A stretch of 9,054 bases of DNA, taken from assembly GCA_046735355.1 (NCBI GenBank), contig JBKPTC010000032.1, positions 1 through 9,054 of the forward strand. Direction: 5' to 3'. The notes beneath the pieces were generated by a model, which had not been told where the DNA came from, did no database searches, and saw only the letters and a program-made list of their open reading frames with translations. The translations under genes and the position numbers were made by a program. Positions within the stretch are counted from its first letter, which is position 1, and each line of letters begins with the position of its first letter. This document shows positions 6,179 through 9,054 of this stretch, in pieces. The DNA comes from DATAEU01 sp046735355 (GTDB taxonomy: Bacteria > Actinomycetota > UBA4738 > HRBIN12).

Positions 6179-7400
6179 CGGCCGGGCGCCGGTACTCGAA
6201 GTGCATCGCATCCGGAACGGTGAACCCTCCGCCCCAGATGAACCCCCATCTCTCGAACACGCGCACCAGGCGTGGATCTTGATCCGGGGGAGCGCCGTAC
6301 GGGTTCTCCGGCACGTTGACGTCGACGGCGATGCCCCACGTGTGGTGGGAGATCGATTGATGCGGATCGCGGTTGGCGTACCGCCGCGCGAAGCAGCCGG
6401 AGTAACTCGTGATGGTGTCCCGCAGACCGCGCCGCACCAGCTCGCGGAGGGCGCCGCGCAGCTGTGGGATCAACGCGACGTTGCACGTCACGTCCCCGAG
6501 GATCGGCACGCGCTCGGTCACGATGTGCGCTCGCTCCCACGCCGGGTCGACGCGCAGATATCCGGGACGGTCCGGATCGGGCGCGGCGGCGAACTCGCCG
6601 AACAGCAGCTTGATCTGCACGGGCGGCAGCACCGCGTCGCCCTGCCGGAAGTACGGCGTCTCGCCCGGCGCGCGCACCTGCACCGGAAGATCGCTCGGAA
6701 CGATCCGACGGATCGCACGCTCGAGCCGGGCGTCGGTCGGCGAGCCGCGCGGCTGGATCAGCGCGTAGCGATCCGTTCCGACCCCGAGCCGCTCGCCGAG
6801 GCTCCGCGAGACGAGCAGCTCGTTGGCACCGACGAGCGCGTCGGGCAGGACGGCCGAGATCCGCACGTCCACCGTTCCGAAGCGAAGCGTCGCGCCCGGG
6901 CCGAGCCGTCGCAGCTCCGCGCTGCTCTGCCCGAGGACGCCGTAGCCGTCGGCGAGATCGCCGATCACCGTTCGGTCGGCCGGAGGCAGGAACGGCGCGT
7001 ACGCGGCAGGGTCCGCGGATGCGACCTCGAGCGGGATCGCCAGCCCGCTCGGCGGATCGTCGACGACCTCGCCCGTGCTCGAGATCGATCGGGTCAGCCA
7101 CACGGTGTCGGAGGCGACGACGACGTCGCGACCGACGGGCCCGAGCCGCTGCAGCCGGTTCGCGACTCCGGCAGGCAGCCCGCCGGGCGTCCAGACGAGG
7201 AACGTTCCCGGCGCCTCCGGCGCGCCGATCGCCGACGTTTCGCCGACCGGCGTCGCGCCGGCGCGGAGGCCGTCGGATGCGACCGGCCGCTGCGCGTCCG
7301 GGGTCTGTCCCGAGCTCTGGAGCGACAGCGTGAGGACCGCCCCCGCGACGAACCCGGCGACGGCGCCGGCCGCGACCCCGAGCGTCCTTCGGACGCTCAC
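6168..7400 (-). CDS. Membrane-anchored M15 zinc peptidase with an N-terminal MacB-core-like domain
   Basis: Probable extracytoplasmic D,D- or L,D-type peptidase acting on peptidoglycan stems, 410 residues. Residues 7-27 (LGVAAGAVAGFVAGAVLTLSL) are a signal anchor. Residues about 65-250 resemble the MacB periplasmic core (for example VLGQSSAELRRLGPGATLRFG at 155-175, then a V-D-V-R-I-S-AVLPDALVGANELLV run); this is a fold-level judgement. The C-terminal M15 domain (about 300-405) has the S-x-H-x-x-G-x-A-x-D motif at S351-D360, giving zinc ligands H353 and D360. PDAMHFE at 396-402 gives the third ligand H400 and likely catalytic D397. C306 and C336 may form a disulfide. The start is GTG 7398-7400, overlapping the upstream gene's TGA as GTGA, so it is translationally coupled. 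The same frame is open to 8432, but that extension would sit inside the upstream gene and lacks protein-like composition. Confidence 0.88.
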   Translation of the reverse strand: MSVRRTLGVAAGAVAGFVAGAVLTLSLQSSGQTPDAQRPVASDGLRAGATPVGETSAIGAPEAPGTFLVWTPGGLPAGVANRLQRLGPVGRDVVVASDTVWLTRSISSTGEVVDDPPSGLAIPLEVASADPAAYAPFLPPADRTVIGDLADGYGVLGQSSAELRRLGPGATLRFGTVDVRISAVLPDALVGANELLVSRSLGERLGVGTDRYALIQPRGSPTDARLERAIRRIVPSDLPVQVRAPGETPYFRQGDAVLPPVQIKLLFGEFAAAPDPDRPGYLRVDPAWERAHIVTERVPILGDVTCNVALIPQLRGALRELVRRGLRDTITSYSGCFARRYANRDPHQSISHHTWGIAVDVNVPENPYGAPPDQDPRLVRVFERWGFIWGGGFTVPDAMHFEYRRPAGNG

Positions 7401-9054
7401 GCGCCCGGTACGGGGCCCGTCGCCGGCGCGCCGGCATCGGGGACCGTCGACGACGGTGTCGGGCCGGCCGAGGTCGGTGACGTGGACGGCGCGAGCGACG
7501 CGGCCACCTGCATCAGCTGACCGAGCTCGAGCGAGGGCGCGTCGAGCGAGACGTACACGCCGTCCTCGATCCATTCGAGCTGATGGCGGCTGGGGGTCCA
7601 CCGCCCGTCCGAGCCGCGGACGCGGACGGTGAACTGACGGGCCGCCGACGCAGGCGGAAGCCGATCGGCGACCTCTTCGTGCAGCCGCAGCGTCGCCTCG
7701 GGGGACGGAAGGCCGTCCGGTCGGAGATAGAGGTTGATCGAGCGCGACCGTCCGATCTGGACGACGTCTGCGGACGCTGGCGAGGATCCGCTCCGCCGAT
7801 CCGCCGGGAGCAGCACGTCGAACGGCATCGCGCGAACGGCCGCCTCGACCGACGCGCGCCGCGTCGCGCCGGCTGCCGAGGACGTCGTCAGCCACGACGA
7901 GGGGACCGGAGTCGATCGGACGTCGAGCGCCGCCGCCGCCTGGAGCAGCCGGTCCCTCGGCAGGTTCGTCTCGAGGTACACGTCGCCGTGCGACGTGTGC
8001 ACCGCGAGGCGGCGTCCCTGGCGCGTCGAGGCCGGCTGGTAGTACGCGGTGCCGACGTCCGGGACCGACATCGCGGCCGCATCGGAGCCGATCGGTCCGA
8101 AGAAGTCCTTGCCGTCGGTCGCGTTCGTCTCGTCGAGCCGCAGCCACGACAGCCCGCTCGCGTACGTGAGCACCGCTCTCGGCTGGCCGCCCTCGGGGAC
8201 GACGGCACGGTACAGCCGGAGTCCGGCGACGTCGGACGGCGCTGACGCGCCCGGGACGCGGGCGACGACGTCCGCGACGCTCAGCTCTCGCGCGCCCTCG
8301 TCGGTCGTCGTCCGCGTGTGCGGGATGCGGAAGGTCGAGGCAGGAGCGGGGCGCTCGTGGATGGACAGCGCCTCGACGCGGAGGATCGGCTCGGCGGCGG
8401 GTTCGTCCGGAAGGCCGAACCGCATCGCCCACTCGTGACGTGCCGGATCCGCCGCGGGATAGACCGTCGCGCGCAGCGGGAACCAGCTGCGCGCATCGAG
8501 CCAGAGATCCACGCGGTCGCCGGGAAAGAACGCACGCCAGGTGCCGCCGAGCGTGAGAAACGGGAAGAGCGGGCGTGCGCGCTCGAACGGAAGCCGGACC
8601 TCGATCGCGGAGCGCCGCATCACGACGCCCCGGCGGACGATCGTCATCTGTCGAGCGTCGACGAGCGTGGACACCGGCAGGATCAGGTCCGTCGGCGCGG
8701 GCGTCGCGGAGGAGAACGGGATCCGGTTGCGCACGGTCTGCTCGCGAGGCGGACAGACGGCGATCGGGCAGGCCGAGGGCGCGACCTGGAACGCCGCCGA
8801 TCCGTTGACGACGAGCTCCAGGTCGTCGGACGCGAAGCGCGTCCCGGCGCCGGGCGTCCGGTCCGCGACGTCGAGCCGGAACCGCTCGGGCGCGACGAAC
8901 TCGACGGTCATCGACAGCTCCCGGCGGTGCGGGACGTGCGCGGGATCCGTCTGCGTGATCGAGAACATCGCCTGGTACGCACGCAGCTCGGAGGCGGCGG
9001 CCGCGATCGCCGCCGACACGTCGGCCGCGCTCGCCGGCGTCGCGTGCCGATCGT
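7397..9054 (-). CDS. LolA/RseB-like extracytoplasmic protein with DUF4367-like repeats, N-terminus beyond window
   Basis: 551 residues are visible; the reading frame continues through position 9054, so the start and any signal peptide are missing. The GTG at 9019 is not a likely start because the reading upstream looks continuous. Visible residues about 20-240 resemble the LolA/RseB fold, a beta-sheet cup that binds lipid or lipoprotein (SELRAYQAMFSITQT, then FVAPERFRLDV, later DLWLDARSWFPLRATVY). Two segments then look like repeats of the DUF4367-type module seen in envelope-stress and sigma-factor regulators. The first (about 276-376) ends HGDVYLETNLPRDRLLQAAAAL. The second (about 410-520) ends LEWIEDGVYVSLDAPSLELG and then QLMQVAASL. 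The last 30 residues are Pro/Ser/Thr/Ala-rich. C95 and C100 could pair in an extracytoplasmic loop. Its stop overlaps the M15 peptidase start, implying a shared job in the envelope. Family assignment rests on pattern recognition, not on an unmistakable motif. Confidence 0.75.
   Translation of the reverse strand, partial: DRHATPASAADVSAAIAAAASELRAYQAMFSITQTDPAHVPHRRELSMTVEFVAPERFRLDVADRTPGAGTRFASDDLELVVNGSAAFQVAPSACPIAVCPPREQTVRNRIPFSSATPAPTDLILPVSTLVDARQMTIVRRGVVMRRSAIEVRLPFERARPLFPFLTLGGTWRAFFPGDRVDLWLDARSWFPLRATVYPAADPARHEWAMRFGLPDEPAAEPILRVEALSIHERPAPASTFRIPHTRTTTDEGARELSVADVVARVPGASAPSDVAGLRLYRAVVPEGGQPRAVLTYASGLSWLRLDETNATDGKDFFGPIGSDAAAMSVPDVGTAYYQPASTRQGRRLAVHTSHGDVYLETNLPRDRLLQAAAALDVRSTPVPSSWLTTSSAAGATRRASVEAAVRAMPFDVLLPADRRSGSSPASADVVQIGRSRSINLYLRPDGLPSPEATLRLHEEVADRLPPASAARQFTVRVRGSDGRWTPSRHQLEWIEDGVYVSLDAPSLELGQLMQVAASLAPSTSPTSAGPTPSSTVPDAGAPATGPVPGA

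Noticed and set aside
5797..7520. Long open frames on both strands over the HAD end and the M15 gene
   Set aside because: They conflict with two genes that have recognisable catalytic motifs, and their translations are Arg/Ala/Pro-rich without motifs.
7401..8432. N-terminal extension of the M15 protein to 8432
   Set aside because: It lies wholly inside the RseB-like gene in another frame; the GTGA overlap and the signal anchor right after GTG 7400 give a natural start.
1..9054. Mobile element, CRISPR array or attachment-site repeats
   Set aside because: No transposase or integrase motifs, no regularly spaced repeats and no tRNA-derived direct repeat were seen.

Overview
This 9 kb window is very GC-rich and densely packed, with third codon positions dominated by G/C. 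GTG starts occur beside ATG, and start/stop overlaps (ATGA, GTGA) link adjacent genes. Together with the gene families present, this suggests a high-GC actinobacterium, perhaps a deep-branching class such as Thermoleophilia. A high-GC Chloroflexota lineage cannot be excluded from sequence alone. The window holds eight protein genes (two cut by its edges) and one tRNA gene. I see no mobile element, CRISPR array or rRNA.

Left block (1-2959, minus strand): two subunits of a xanthine dehydrogenase-type molybdenum hydroxylase. The large molybdopterin subunit is followed by the FAD subunit with an ATGA overlap, and the FAD subunit runs off the left edge. A 2Fe-2S subunit would be expected further left. 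A 211-bp divergent region (2960-3170) separates this operon from a plus-strand DHFR/RibD-C-like reductase (3171-3830).

Middle block (3924-6160): a minus-strand GNAT acetyltransferase lies 33 nt downstream of a selenocysteine tRNA (selC; UCA anticodon, long variable arm). Divergent from the tRNA is a PadR-family repressor. An inverted repeat over its probable -10 element suggests autoregulation. A HAD-IB phosphatase with a C-terminal membrane segment follows on the same strand.

Right block (6168-9054, minus strand): a two-gene cell-envelope cassette. A LolA/RseB-like extracytoplasmic protein, whose N-terminus is beyond the right edge, overlaps by GTGA a membrane-anchored protein. That second protein joins a MacB-periplasmic-core-like module to a C-terminal zinc M15 peptidase with intact ligands. 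Its stop codon faces the HAD gene's stop codon across 7 bp, and a hairpin spans both stops.

The items most worth a second look are the MacB-like/M15 fusion coupled to the RseB-like protein, the tRNA-Sec gene (which implies selenoprotein synthesis in this genome), and the two DNA structures at the PadR promoter and the convergent gene junction.
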